From the NCBI GenBank assembly GCA_964632995.1, contig CAZWDL010000043.1, positions 1 through 50,830 on the forward strand: DNA of 50,830 nt, in the 5' to 3' direction. The DNA comes from CAZWDL01 sp964632995. GTDB taxonomy: Bacteria; Bacteroidota; Bacteroidia; Chitinophagales; Saprospiraceae. Under the pieces are notes generated by a model. That model saw only the letters and a program-made list of their open reading frames with translations, was not told where the DNA came from and did no database searches. Below are positions 8,493 to 16,740 of the stretch, piece after piece (within the stretch, counting starts at the first letter, position 1; each line of letters opens with the position of its first letter). The translations under genes and the position numbers were made by a program.

Positions 8493-9410
8493 ATGAAACT
8501 CATGGCGACTGTCTTTTTGTGCGTCATTTCGGTTACCGTTTTCCGGGCTCAGTCCGGGAGTCAAAGTCCGGGGTATTTGCGATCTCTAGATCAAACCTAC
8601 GCCCTTGAACTAACCCTGGCCGACAGCATGGGGCAGGCGACCGTTTGGTATACCTCGGATACGGAAAGAAATGAGACGTCCCTGTTCAGCGTGCGGGATA
8701 TCAGCCTGGAAGACGCGGATCTTCACTTCAAATTGGACCTGGAAAAATACCAAGGAGAATTTTTTTACGCCATGCGTCTTTCCTACACGCCGGCCGAAGG
8801 GCCTGAACAAAACCCAAAACAACCCCGGCTTGCCCGTGATTACGACAGGATACCCGCCGATACCGGATCAGTAACGCTCATCTGGGAGGACGCCCTAGCC
8901 TACGACCTGGATTTCGGAAGGCCCTACCGGATTATCATCGCGGGGCACTTGCCGGTAGTCGTCCCCATCGATTGCAATTCCCCCCGGCCGGATTTCGGCT
9001 TTAATAAACAGATACCCCACTGGGCCGGCCTAGCCGCCGGCGCGCTGCTAATCGGATTGGGACAGGTGGCGCTGGATAATTCTGACGAGGATTACGTGCG
9101 CTACAAAGCCGGCTGGCAAAGTTATCTGAACAGCAATGGAGATCTCGCCTTCAAGGAAAACGCCCAACCCTTTTTCGAAGAAGCCAAAGACAACCACCGC
9201 AGCTACCGCGCCCTGACCTACGCCGGCATCGCGGTGATCGGGCTGGACGCGGCGTGGTTCGCTTTCCGCTGGCTGCACCACCGGGAAACAGTCAATTTAT
9301 ACGACCGGTACTGCCAGGATAAAGGGTTGACTGTCTCCCCAGCCACATTCGGTTCTGTTTTTGCCGGAATTACGCCGGCCGTTGGCATGAAGATGACTGT
9401 ACGTTTTTAA
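8493..9410 (+). CDS. Exported two-helix membrane protein, first gene of the WD40-CHAT-STAND operon
   Basis: 305 residues. The start is set by the signal peptide (MKLMATVFLCVISVTVFRAQ) and by the promoter just upstream. Residues about 21-165 look like a soluble beta-rich domain. Two hydrophobic segments follow, about 176-194 (HWAGLAAGALLIGLGQVAL) and 240-260 (ALTYAGIAVIGLDAAWFAF), and the chain ends in a barrel-like MKMTVRF. The pattern GLGQ, then a charged loop, then a helix with an Asp-Ala pair resembles in a weak way the DUF5683 membrane proteins of Bacteroidota; I would not assign it. The gap to the WD40 gene is 11 nt, so the two are co-transcribed. The likely role is as an envelope partner or anchor of the WD40 protein (inference). 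No enzymatic motif was found. Confidence 0.75.
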   Translation: MKLMATVFLCVISVTVFRAQSGSQSPGYLRSLDQTYALELTLADSMGQATVWYTSDTERNETSLFSVRDISLEDADLHFKLDLEKYQGEFFYAMRLSYTPAEGPEQNPKQPRLARDYDRIPADTGSVTLIWEDALAYDLDFGRPYRIIIAGHLPVVVPIDCNSPRPDFGFNKQIPHWAGLAAGALLIGLGQVALDNSDEDYVRYKAGWQSYLNSNGDLAFKENAQPFFEEAKDNHRSYRALTYAGIAVIGLDAAWFAFRWLHHRETVNLYDRYCQDKGLTVSPATFGSVFAGITPAVGMKMTVRF

Positions 9411-9421
9411 AACCTACTCAC

Positions 9422-11077
9422 ATGGCATTGCTGAAAATCATACGCTGCTGCTTGCTTTGCTTCCTGCTGTTAACTACCGCAAAATCCTTGTGGGCGCAGT
9501 CGCCGGAAAAAGTATGCTACGATATCCTGACCGGCAAGGGAGACAGCTGTCTGGCATTGACAAATATAGAGGTAGATTATTACCGCAGGGCCATTGAATT
9601 CTATACCGCCGCCAAAGATTGCGGAGCCAGAGGTACGGAGAGAGCGCTCGATCAAAAAATTCAGGATGCCCTGAAACAATGGGTAGCTGAATTGGAATCG
9701 GCGCGGAAGCGGGCAGATAGAAAGGCTGTCGAAGCAGAAGATCAGAAAGACACAGCATTAGTACAAAAAGAAAGAGCGGACAGCCTGGCTAAAGAAGCCC
9801 GAAGAAACGCCTGTACCTCCGAAGCGAACCGCCTTGCCCTTTTCGCAGATATTGAGCGACAGGACGGATGGGATTCGGCAGCCCTATACCTCGCCTACCG
9901 CGCCCTGCAACTCGACGCCAGTCCCCAAATCCGGCGGACCTTCCGGAAGGCAGTGTTCAATTTCTACAATAAACCGATATCGGAAGAAAAAGAAAACTGC
10001 ACCGGTTTTCAGTACCTGCCTTCTACCGGCCAGCTGCTGCTGGTCTACGCGGATGCGCTGGTCGTCCTGGATTCCTGTGACCCGGTCTCCGTCGCGAATT
10101 GGACCATATCGCTCGACCGCCCCGTTGACGGTGCGTTGCTATCACGGTCAGGAGAACAGCTCCTCGCCTTCAGAGAAGATTCCGCAATGATTTGGAAAAG
10201 AGGAGCTGAAGAAACCATTTCGTTACTCGGGCACGCAAAAAGAATTCTATCCGGGGCCTTTTCTCCATCGGGGGATTCAATACTAACCTGTTCGCGCGAT
10301 CACGATGCCCGACTGTGGACCACCTCCGGGAAACTGCTGACAACGCTTTCAGCACACGAGGGCAACATTTACGAAGGCCGCTTCTCCCCAACTGGTTCCA
10401 GAGTATTGACGCGTTCTTCCGACGAAACGGTTGGTCTATGGGCCCCTGGCGGCGAATTTCTGAAAGGAATCAGCAGCCATGAACCTTTCATGTACCAAGC
10501 CCGCTTTTCCCCGAATGGAAGCACGATCCTGACGGCGGGAGCGGACAGTACGGCCCGGATGTGGGACTTAGAAGGAAACACACTGGCCTCCGTAAAGGAT
10601 ACCGGCGGCGCCATCACCACGGCTGTTTTCCATCCCTCCGGCGATACCATCCTCACCGGTACGGTCAGCGGGTCGCTCAAGCTTTGGGATAAAAAAAAGG
10701 AACGATCCATCCGGAATTTCGCCGGGCACAAGGATAAAATCACCGGCGCCGCCTTTTCGCGGGACGGCCGGCTTTTGTTGAGCACTTCGCGGGACGGAAC
10801 CTCCCGCCTGTGGACGACCGGCGGTGATTTGCTGATGACTTTAAACCTCCACAACGTAAATGCTCCGCATTCCGTTTTCTCGCAGGACGGCCGCTCAATT
10901 ATCGCCGCCCGGGGAACCGAAGGGGTGCTTTGTTGTCCGCTTCCCGGCGTTTTGCTTTCGGAATGGGAAACGCGCAATCTTTTCTCACCAGAACAAATCG
11001 AGGCATATGAACAGAAATACCAGGTAAAAAATGATTTAACCTGCGACATTAATCCGATTACCCCAGACCAGAAATAA
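9422..11077 (+). CDS. Exported coiled-coil/WD40 beta-propeller protein (predicted sensor)
   Basis: 551 residues. A signal peptide at 1-26 (LLCFLLLTTAKSLWAQ) predicts export. Residues 30-90 are a small Cys-containing helical region, 92-130 a charged coiled coil. Residues 131-165 (TSEANRLALFADIERQ, then AALYLAYRALQLD) match the helical linker that in one-chain STAND-WD40 proteins sits between the membrane helix and the propeller. Residues about 195-510 hold seven to eight WD40 blades, the clearest ending in DARLW, VGLW, ARMWD, LKLWD and SRLW, with GH or AH at blade starts. There is no catalytic motif. It lies 11 nt after the membrane-protein gene and 5 nt before the CHAT gene. I infer it is the periplasmic sensing arm of the STAND complex encoded downstream; the ligand is unknown. 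Confidence 0.88.
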   Translation: MALLKIIRCCLLCFLLLTTAKSLWAQSPEKVCYDILTGKGDSCLALTNIEVDYYRRAIEFYTAAKDCGARGTERALDQKIQDALKQWVAELESARKRADRKAVEAEDQKDTALVQKERADSLAKEARRNACTSEANRLALFADIERQDGWDSAALYLAYRALQLDASPQIRRTFRKAVFNFYNKPISEEKENCTGFQYLPSTGQLLLVYADALVVLDSCDPVSVANWTISLDRPVDGALLSRSGEQLLAFREDSAMIWKRGAEETISLLGHAKRILSGAFSPSGDSILTCSRDHDARLWTTSGKLLTTLSAHEGNIYEGRFSPTGSRVLTRSSDETVGLWAPGGEFLKGISSHEPFMYQARFSPNGSTILTAGADSTARMWDLEGNTLASVKDTGGAITTAVFHPSGDTILTGTVSGSLKLWDKKKERSIRNFAGHKDKITGAAFSRDGRLLLSTSRDGTSRLWTTGGDLLMTLNLHNVNAPHSVFSQDGRSIIAARGTEGVLCCPLPGVLLSEWETRNLFSPEQIEAYEQKYQVKNDLTCDINPITPDQK

Positions 11078-11082
11078 AACCT

Positions 11083-12831
11083 ATGGACTTACTCTTTCTC
11101 GCATTTGCCAATAGCCCGGAAAATCCGCTTCCCACGCTCAAAGAAGAGGACGACGAGGTGTACGGCACGCTTGTCCGGCGCTCCGTGCAGCAGCACTTCG
11201 CCATCCACCGCGATTCGGCTACCTCTGTGGCCAAGCTGACCGAGTACCTGGTATTGTTTCGCGACTACATCACGCTGTTCCTCTACAGTGGCCACGCCGG
11301 CCGCGACGCCCTGCTGCTGGAGCGACAGGCGGCCAACGCTACCGGCATCGCGGAATTGCTGGAGCAATGCCCAAAGCTCAAACTGATCATACTGAACGGC
11401 TGCTCGACCCAAGGGCAGGTAGAGCGCCTGCTGGGGCTGAAGAACAAGCCGGTAGTCATTGCCACCAGCGCACCCGTGGGCGACCGCGCCGCCACCCAAT
11501 TCTCCATCAGTTTCTTTCAGGCGCTCGGCGAGCAATTCCTGCCGGTCGAAGAAGCCTTTCAGGCCGGAATCGGCGCCGCCAAAACGGTCGCGGGGGAAGA
11601 CTTGTCCGTCGGCCGGGGTTTTGAGCTGCCCGCCCGGAAAAGTGATCAGCCCGTTTGGGGCCTTTTTTACGAAACCCCCTCCGCCCTGCAGTGGAAACTG
11701 CCGGCGACCCCCATTCGGCAACTCGCTGGCGAAGGAGAGGCCAACGAACAGCTCATCGGCCGGCTCATTGAATTGCTGGCGCCCCACAGTATTGAAGTCC
11801 GGAAAATAAAAGATGGAGAAGAAAGCGGGCTGGAATTCAACATTCTGGATAAGCGGGAGGCTATTCTCAAGGCGCTGCCGCATCCCGTCAGCGAACAGCT
11901 GCGCAAGTTGCTGGTGCCTGAACCGGCTGGCTCCAAAGTCATCTTTTACGACCGGGCCGGTCCGGACCGCCTCCGCCAAATGGTCACTACCTACCAGACC
12001 ATGCTGGAGCTGATCGCCTTTATCGGCCTGGCTCAACTCTGGGACGCCCTGTCGGAAAACAAGGAGGTGGAACTGTCTGCGGAACTGACAGAATTATTGA
12101 CCACTTTCTTCGACCGGAACCGGACAGATGATAAAACCTACGACTACCTTCCTCTTATCCGGCACGCGCTGAAAGTGTTGCAAAAGCACCGGATCGATCC
12201 GTTTGTCAGCGAACTGGGCCGAATGTCCGGTCAACTGGAAGCTTCCGCCCCTGTCTGCCAGGCTTGCCGCTTTATGAAGGCCATGCAATCGCGCCTAGAC
12301 AAGCGAAACGGCATGGAGGCTACCGAAGCCGCCCAGCTTTGCCTGATCGCCGAGGAAAAACTAGCCACCATTATCGGCCATTTCGGTTTCTTGTCAGGCT
12401 ACACCCTGGCTTCGGTCAAAGGCATCGACGTCATTAAGTTCCGGCACCTGCCCGCTCCGCAGTTCAAGCATCACCTCGTCCGGCTGGTGCAGCGCTTCGT
12501 CGGCCTGGCCGAGGAGCAGCAGCTGCTGGCGGAATTCATGGATAACGCCTCCATCCTGCTGTTATCCAGCGACGGGGAACCCAAGGGATACCTCAACCTG
12601 TCGCCCTTTATCATCGATGAAAACGCTTTTGATGAGAAAGCCGCCATCGCCAAACTATACTTTTTTGACCACTACGAAAAGGAAAATGACACCTACTGTT
12701 TCCGGCATATTTACAAACCGGATGACCTCGCCCTTCAGGTGGGAAAACAGACCGGCCTGAAGATGGTCAAAGCACAGTTCGACGCTTTCGCCCGATTGGT
12801 TTTCCAACATCCGCTACAAGAGACGCTATGA
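11083..12831 (+). CDS. CHAT-domain cysteine protease (predicted effector)
   Basis: 582 residues with no signal peptide or membrane helix, so cytoplasmic. The first 200 residues form a CHAT (caspase HetF associated with TPRs) domain with an intact catalytic pair: His71 in LFLYSGHAGRDA and Cys107 in LIILNGCSTQG, spaced as usual, plus the VVIATSAPVGD strand after the Cys. Residues about 200-582 are mostly helical and unfamiliar; a stretch near 500-555 (GYLNLSPFIIDENAF; KLYFFDHYEKEND) looks like a folded domain of its own. The start is 5 nt after the WD40 stop, and the stop overlaps the STAND start (ATGA), implying translational coupling and equal dosage. In known systems CHAT proteases are activated by a sensor and cut specific proteins; the substrate here is unknown. 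Confidence 0.9.
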   Translation: MDLLFLAFANSPENPLPTLKEEDDEVYGTLVRRSVQQHFAIHRDSATSVAKLTEYLVLFRDYITLFLYSGHAGRDALLLERQAANATGIAELLEQCPKLKLIILNGCSTQGQVERLLGLKNKPVVIATSAPVGDRAATQFSISFFQALGEQFLPVEEAFQAGIGAAKTVAGEDLSVGRGFELPARKSDQPVWGLFYETPSALQWKLPATPIRQLAGEGEANEQLIGRLIELLAPHSIEVRKIKDGEESGLEFNILDKREAILKALPHPVSEQLRKLLVPEPAGSKVIFYDRAGPDRLRQMVTTYQTMLELIAFIGLAQLWDALSENKEVELSAELTELLTTFFDRNRTDDKTYDYLPLIRHALKVLQKHRIDPFVSELGRMSGQLEASAPVCQACRFMKAMQSRLDKRNGMEATEAAQLCLIAEEKLATIIGHFGFLSGYTLASVKGIDVIKFRHLPAPQFKHHLVRLVQRFVGLAEEQQLLAEFMDNASILLLSSDGEPKGYLNLSPFIIDENAFDEKAAIAKLYFFDHYEKENDTYCFRHIYKPDDLALQVGKQTGLKMVKAQFDAFARLVFQHPLQETL

Positions 12832-14813
12832 GAAGCCCATTTAAATTTCTGGATGCCTATACGATAGAAGACAAGGACCAATTCTTCGGCCGGGAACTGG
12901 AAATTGAGGAATTATACCGGACCGTATTCAAAACCCCGTTGTTATTGGTCTATGGGCTATCTGGCACCGGAAAGACCAGCTTAGTACAATGCGGATTAGC
13001 CGGAAAGTTTGAGGGCCCCGACTGGCGTCCGTTTTTCATCCGCCGGCAGGAGAACATCAACACCTCCCTCCGGGAAATGCTGGAGGAGGCCTTGCCGGTT
13101 CCCATGCCCGCCGATCTGCCCGAAGCCGTTCAGCTTTTGTTTCGCTATTCCCTGCGCCCCATCTACCTGATCTTCGACCAGTTTGAAGATTTGTTCATTC
13201 TCGGCGACTGGGAAGAACAACAGGAACTGGTGCATCAGCTTAAAGCTTTGCTGGATACCAACCTGCCCTGCACCGTGATCTTCGTCATCCGGGAAGAGTA
13301 CATCGGCCGGCTGTATAATTTTGAAAAAGTTATTCCCACGCTTTTCGATTTCCGGCTGCGTGTGGAACCGATGACCAACCAAAAGGTGAAAGAAGTACTG
13401 TACGCTTCTTTCGAGCGATTCAACATCGAAGCGGCGCCCTCGGAAAAAGTAGTGCTGCCCCGGATCATCGACAACCTCAGCGCTGGTCGCTCGGGCATTC
13501 AGCTGCCTTACCTGCAAATCTATCTGGACTTATTGTACCGGGAAAACTACCGGGGCGCCTACGGCGATCGCGATATGGAAGAGCCGTTGCCCCCGCTGAC
13601 TTTTTCAAGCGAGGATATAGATCGGTTCGGAGAAATCGAAGACGTACTTGATAAATTTCTTCGCCGGCAGAGTGCCGAATTACAGGAACTGCTCGCCAAA
13701 AAGTACTCCGACCTGCCTGACGGCGCCGTCCGGAATATTCTGGACTCCTTCGTCACTGAAGAAGGAACCAAACGACCGGTGCAGTACCGGCGCGATCCTG
13801 ATAGTGGCCTGATTCAGCTGGAAGAAAAAGTCAGCGAACTGATCGGGCCCCTCCCTCCGAAAGCCGTATCCGATTGCCTGCACTGGCTGGAACAGAGCCG
13901 CCTGATCCGTATGTCGGATGACTTCATCGAACTGGCTCACGACAGCCTGGCCGCCCTGATTGATGAGCGGCGGACCGATGAGCAGCGCCGGCTCAACGAA
14001 ATCCAGCGGCGCATCCAGAATAATTACCTGGAGTACCAGCGCTCAGGCGAATTCCTGAGTGAGAAGCAATTGAACGCCTTTGAGGAGTATTTCCCCTTGA
14101 TTCAGTTGGACCCGGAAGTGCAGCAGTTTATTGAGAAAAGTTACGGGGAAGTCAAACGCAAAAAAGCTCAGGCCGTTCGGCGGAGGCGCTTGTTTTTTTC
14201 CTCTATCCTGCTGAGTGTACTGGCGCTGGCGGCCGTACTCTTATGGGTCAATACCCAGAAAAAGAATAGAGAACTGCAGATGCAACTGATAAAAATCCAG
14301 GAATTAACTTACAAGAACTACTTATCCAACGCCGAAGGATGGAAAAATAACGGTAGTTATCAAAGAGCCATTGACAGTTTGAAATCGACTTTAGCGTTCC
14401 TGGATGCAGCTAATCCCTCCCTCCCCAATTCCGCTGGTAAAAAAGACAGCGTTACGAACCTCACAGAAAGATACGAGCGACTGGATAGCCTGATAGAAAA
14501 GGGAGATCAGTGGGCCCAGAATGAAAATACGTGGGTCCAGACACTGGAAGCATACGTAGAGGCTTATGAGGTCAACAAGACGATTGACCCGGATAGGAAA
14601 GATAATTTTATACAGACTAAAATTGAATATACATATAACAGGATCAATGAAAGGAAGGAAGAACTTAAGGAAAAAATTAACAATTTCTCACAAAGAGAAG
14701 AGAATGAAAATACCTACCAGAGCGTGATTCAAAGGTTCGGCAAAGAAATCAACAAATTTACCGTGCCGGATTCGCTTGAGGTCAAGGTAAGTAACATTCT
14801 CGAACAGGGTTAA
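12828..14813 (+). CDS. nSTAND1-type ATPase with one transmembrane helix and a periplasmic helical tail
   Basis: 661 residues. The family's N-terminal FFGRELEIEEL is at 19-29, Walker A GLSGTGKTS at 43-51, Walker B YLIFDQFEDLF at 113-123, and a sensor-like Arg in FVIREEYIGRL near 155. A winged-helix-like region ends in ELAHDSLAALID (369-380). After a basic stretch (RKKAQAVRRRR) one transmembrane helix spans about 455-474. The last 185 residues are helical and charged, probably periplasmic, with a TPR-like segment (AEGWKNNGSYQRAIDSL). STAND NTPases are signal-gated oligomerising switches. Here the ATPase should sit in the cytoplasm next to the CHAT protease and its tail in the periplasm next to the WD40 protein. 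It lacks the WD40 repeats that often end such chains; those are supplied in trans by the 9422-11077 gene. Confidence 0.9.
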   Translation: MRSPFKFLDAYTIEDKDQFFGRELEIEELYRTVFKTPLLLVYGLSGTGKTSLVQCGLAGKFEGPDWRPFFIRRQENINTSLREMLEEALPVPMPADLPEAVQLLFRYSLRPIYLIFDQFEDLFILGDWEEQQELVHQLKALLDTNLPCTVIFVIREEYIGRLYNFEKVIPTLFDFRLRVEPMTNQKVKEVLYASFERFNIEAAPSEKVVLPRIIDNLSAGRSGIQLPYLQIYLDLLYRENYRGAYGDRDMEEPLPPLTFSSEDIDRFGEIEDVLDKFLRRQSAELQELLAKKYSDLPDGAVRNILDSFVTEEGTKRPVQYRRDPDSGLIQLEEKVSELIGPLPPKAVSDCLHWLEQSRLIRMSDDFIELAHDSLAALIDERRTDEQRRLNEIQRRIQNNYLEYQRSGEFLSEKQLNAFEEYFPLIQLDPEVQQFIEKSYGEVKRKKAQAVRRRRLFFSSILLSVLALAAVLLWVNTQKKNRELQMQLIKIQELTYKNYLSNAEGWKNNGSYQRAIDSLKSTLAFLDAANPSLPNSAGKKDSVTNLTERYERLDSLIEKGDQWAQNENTWVQTLEAYVEAYEVNKTIDPDRKDNFIQTKIEYTYNRINERKEELKEKINNFSQREENENTYQSVIQRFGKEINKFTVPDSLEVKVSNILEQG

Positions 14814-14953
14814 GCGTCGGTCTCCAAAATCAGCCAATCCAACATCTTCTTCTCTTCGGAAGAAAAGTTGATTCCGACGCCGACCCTGTCCCAGTTCTCC
14901 ATTATCCATAATCCTTCAAACAGCTCCCGGCTACCCTGGTACAACTCATGCAT
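14810..14953 (-). CDS. 47-aa hypothetical ORF, tail to tail with the STAND gene
   Basis: The frame starts ATG at 14953 (MHELYQGSRELFEG) and ends SEEKKMLDWLILETDA with its stop overlapping the last bases of the STAND gene. The composition looks like real protein (amphipathic, Trp/Leu-rich, no low complexity), and an in-frame stop lies seven codons upstream of the ATG. It may be a small protein or the surviving C-terminal end of a lost gene. I do not recognise the family. Confidence 0.35.
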   Translation of the reverse strand: MHELYQGSRELFEGLWIMENWDRVGVGINFSSEEKKMLDWLILETDA

Positions 14954-14983
14954 CGTGGAGAGTAAGGGGCTTTACCCTAAACG

Positions 14984-15072
14984 GCGCGGGCGGGATAAAA
15001 AGAAATACTTGCTACTGCTGAGAAGCCGGTGAATGTACACGGTTTTATCCACATATACATAGCCGCCCGCGC
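14984..15072. repeat. Two-part inverted repeat downstream of the STAND operon
   Basis: gcgcgggcgg (14984-14993) pairs perfectly with ccgcccgcgc (15063-15072). Directly inside, ggataaaa (14993-15000) pairs with ttttatcc (15043-15050). The result is a stem with a 12-nt bulge on one side and a 42-nt loop. It could mark a worn-out mobile element end or an RNA structure. The remaining gap up to 15235 holds no gene that I can see. Confidence 0.45.
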
Positions 15073-15235
15073 AGCATCCTGAAACCCTGTATGCCGACGG
15101 GGTACTTCATAGCGTAAACATAGAGAATCCGACACTAAATTGAGAATTTGTTTATCTTAGGACAGCCGCTACCTCTTATTTTCTGTCAAAATATTCGCGC
15201 CGAACTTAAGTTACTTTGAAATTCGACATTCGCCT

Positions 15236-16189
15236 ATGCCCAACCACTTCCTCAGCTGCGACTGGGGCGCCAGCAATTTTAGATTAAAACTGATCGACCG
15301 TTCTTCTTCCCGGACGCTGGCCGGCGTCGCAACTCCCCGGGGAATTCAATCCATTCATGAAGCGTGGCGGAAGTCGGAGATGCCGGACCGCATGACCTTC
15401 TACCGGATGACCATTAAAAATGCCATTTCCCAATTGAGCGAAAAGTACGGTGAGGATTTGTCCGGCTGCCCGCTGGTCCTTTCCGGCATGGCCTCCTCCT
15501 CTATCGGTATGAAGGAATTGCCGTATGCTAAGCTTCCGGTATCCCTGAACGGACAGGGCCTGATTGTGGAAGAAATATCTGCAAGCCGGGAATTCCCCCA
15601 CGACCTACTGTTGATTTCCGGCGTCCAGAAATCCGGCGATGTCATGCGCGGGGAGGAAATGCAAGCGATCGGTTGGCATAAGATGCAGGATGTGACGCTC
15701 CCTGAATACCTGCTCATTCTCCCTGGCACCCATTCCAAGCACCTCCGTATCAAGACCGGGAAGATCGTGGATTTTCAAACCTATATGACGGGAGAACTTT
15801 ATCAGGTCCTTAAAAACCACAGCATGCTGAAGAACTCCGTCGGGCCAGAACAGGAATGGAATGCCAGGGCCCAATTTGCTTTCGCCAATGGCGTCGAGGC
15901 CATTCAAAAAGGAAACCTGAGCAATCTGCTCTTTTCCATACGGGCCAAAGGCTTGCAGGGCAACCTCGACGAGGTAGAAGCCGGGCATTACCTCAGCGGT
16001 TTGTTGATCGGACAGGAATTTCCAACCCTGCCGGAGCTTCCAATCGTCCTCTGCGCCGGCGAGCATCTTTATCCTTACTACAGGCTGACCCTGGAGGTCT
16101 TGGGAATGAAAGACCGTAGTACCTTCGTTCCCCCCAAACAGGTATCGCAACTCGTATGGCGAGGGCAATTGGCTGTTTTTGATCATTAA
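15236..16189 (+). CDS. dgoK: 2-dehydro-3-deoxygalactonokinase
   Basis: 317 residues, normal length for the DgoK family. It phosphorylates 2-keto-3-deoxygalactonate at O6 with ATP in the De Ley-Doudoroff pathway of galactose/galactonate breakdown, in the cytoplasm. Visible signatures are the N-terminal phosphate-binding CDWGASNFRLKLID, the GMASSSIGMKELPY loop, MRGEEMQAIGW, and LLILPGTHSKHL followed by FQTYMTGELYQVL near residues 160-200. The usual partner aldolase (dgoA) is not in the window, so it stands alone. Its end overlaps the end of the convergent SRPBCC gene by 4 nt. A possible -7-like TTACTTTG lies about 20 nt before the start but lacks a matching -33 box. Confidence 0.88.
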   Translation: MPNHFLSCDWGASNFRLKLIDRSSSRTLAGVATPRGIQSIHEAWRKSEMPDRMTFYRMTIKNAISQLSEKYGEDLSGCPLVLSGMASSSIGMKELPYAKLPVSLNGQGLIVEEISASREFPHDLLLISGVQKSGDVMRGEEMQAIGWHKMQDVTLPEYLLILPGTHSKHLRIKTGKIVDFQTYMTGELYQVLKNHSMLKNSVGPEQEWNARAQFAFANGVEAIQKGNLSNLLFSIRAKGLQGNLDEVEAGHYLSGLLIGQEFPTLPELPIVLCAGEHLYPYYRLTLEVLGMKDRSTFVPPKQVSQLVWRGQLAVFDH

Positions 16190-16608
16190 ACCCGGAAAGG
16201 CTTACCCCTGCCCGTTTCCACCATCTGCCTAAGGCTGTCCAAATAGTAAGCCCAGTTGAAATTGTACCGCCCGTAGGCTTCCTCACCGGGGTCTTCCGTA
16301 TATTGCTGCCGAAAAAAAAGTACGGTACCGGTCTCATGGGGTTCGATATCAAAGGAAAAGGTATCGTTCTTCCAGGGGGCGTGACCAGCGACACACTTCC
16401 AGACTACCCGCTGCCCGTCTTCGAGTTCGCTGATTTCCATGGTGGGATTAAAATCGCCGCTGAAGGTGAAATCGATTTGACTTCCCTCCCCGCCTTTAAC
16501 CGCGACTTTAGTTGTCCACCAGCCGGAAAGCCCCATTTCCGAAGTCAGGGCGTGATATATCTGTTTGGCCGTACCTTTAATGTCTACCGTATGCAGGATC
16601 GTTTTCAT
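16186..16608 (-). CDS. SRPBCC / AHSA1-like domain protein
   Basis: 140 residues, cytoplasmic, with the helix-grip layout of START-like AHSA1 proteins: an N-terminal strand and helix (HTVDIKGTAKQIYHAL), the SGWWTT motif, the strands FTFSGDFNPTMEI and GTVLFFRQQY, and a long C-terminal helix with NWAYYLDSLRQMVE. Such proteins bind hydrophobic ligands or act as co-chaperones; the ligand cannot be predicted. It is convergent with dgoK and overlaps it by 4 nt. The upstream 130 nt to the next gene is AT-rich with no certain promoter. Confidence 0.85.
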   Translation of the reverse strand: MKTILHTVDIKGTAKQIYHALTSEMGLSGWWTTKVAVKGGEGSQIDFTFSGDFNPTMEISELEDGQRVVWKCVAGHAPWKNDTFSFDIEPHETGTVLFFRQQYTEDPGEEAYGRYNFNWAYYLDSLRQMVETGRGKPFRV

Positions 16609-16740
16609 GAACAGTCGTTTTAGGTGATTGGTGATTAAGCAAATTACTTATTTATAAAATTACAGTTGTTCTAGTGAATTCATGGATGTAACTATCAAAA
16701 CTCTGGTCTTACAACGTACAAAAGCAAAATTTGAAGACGT

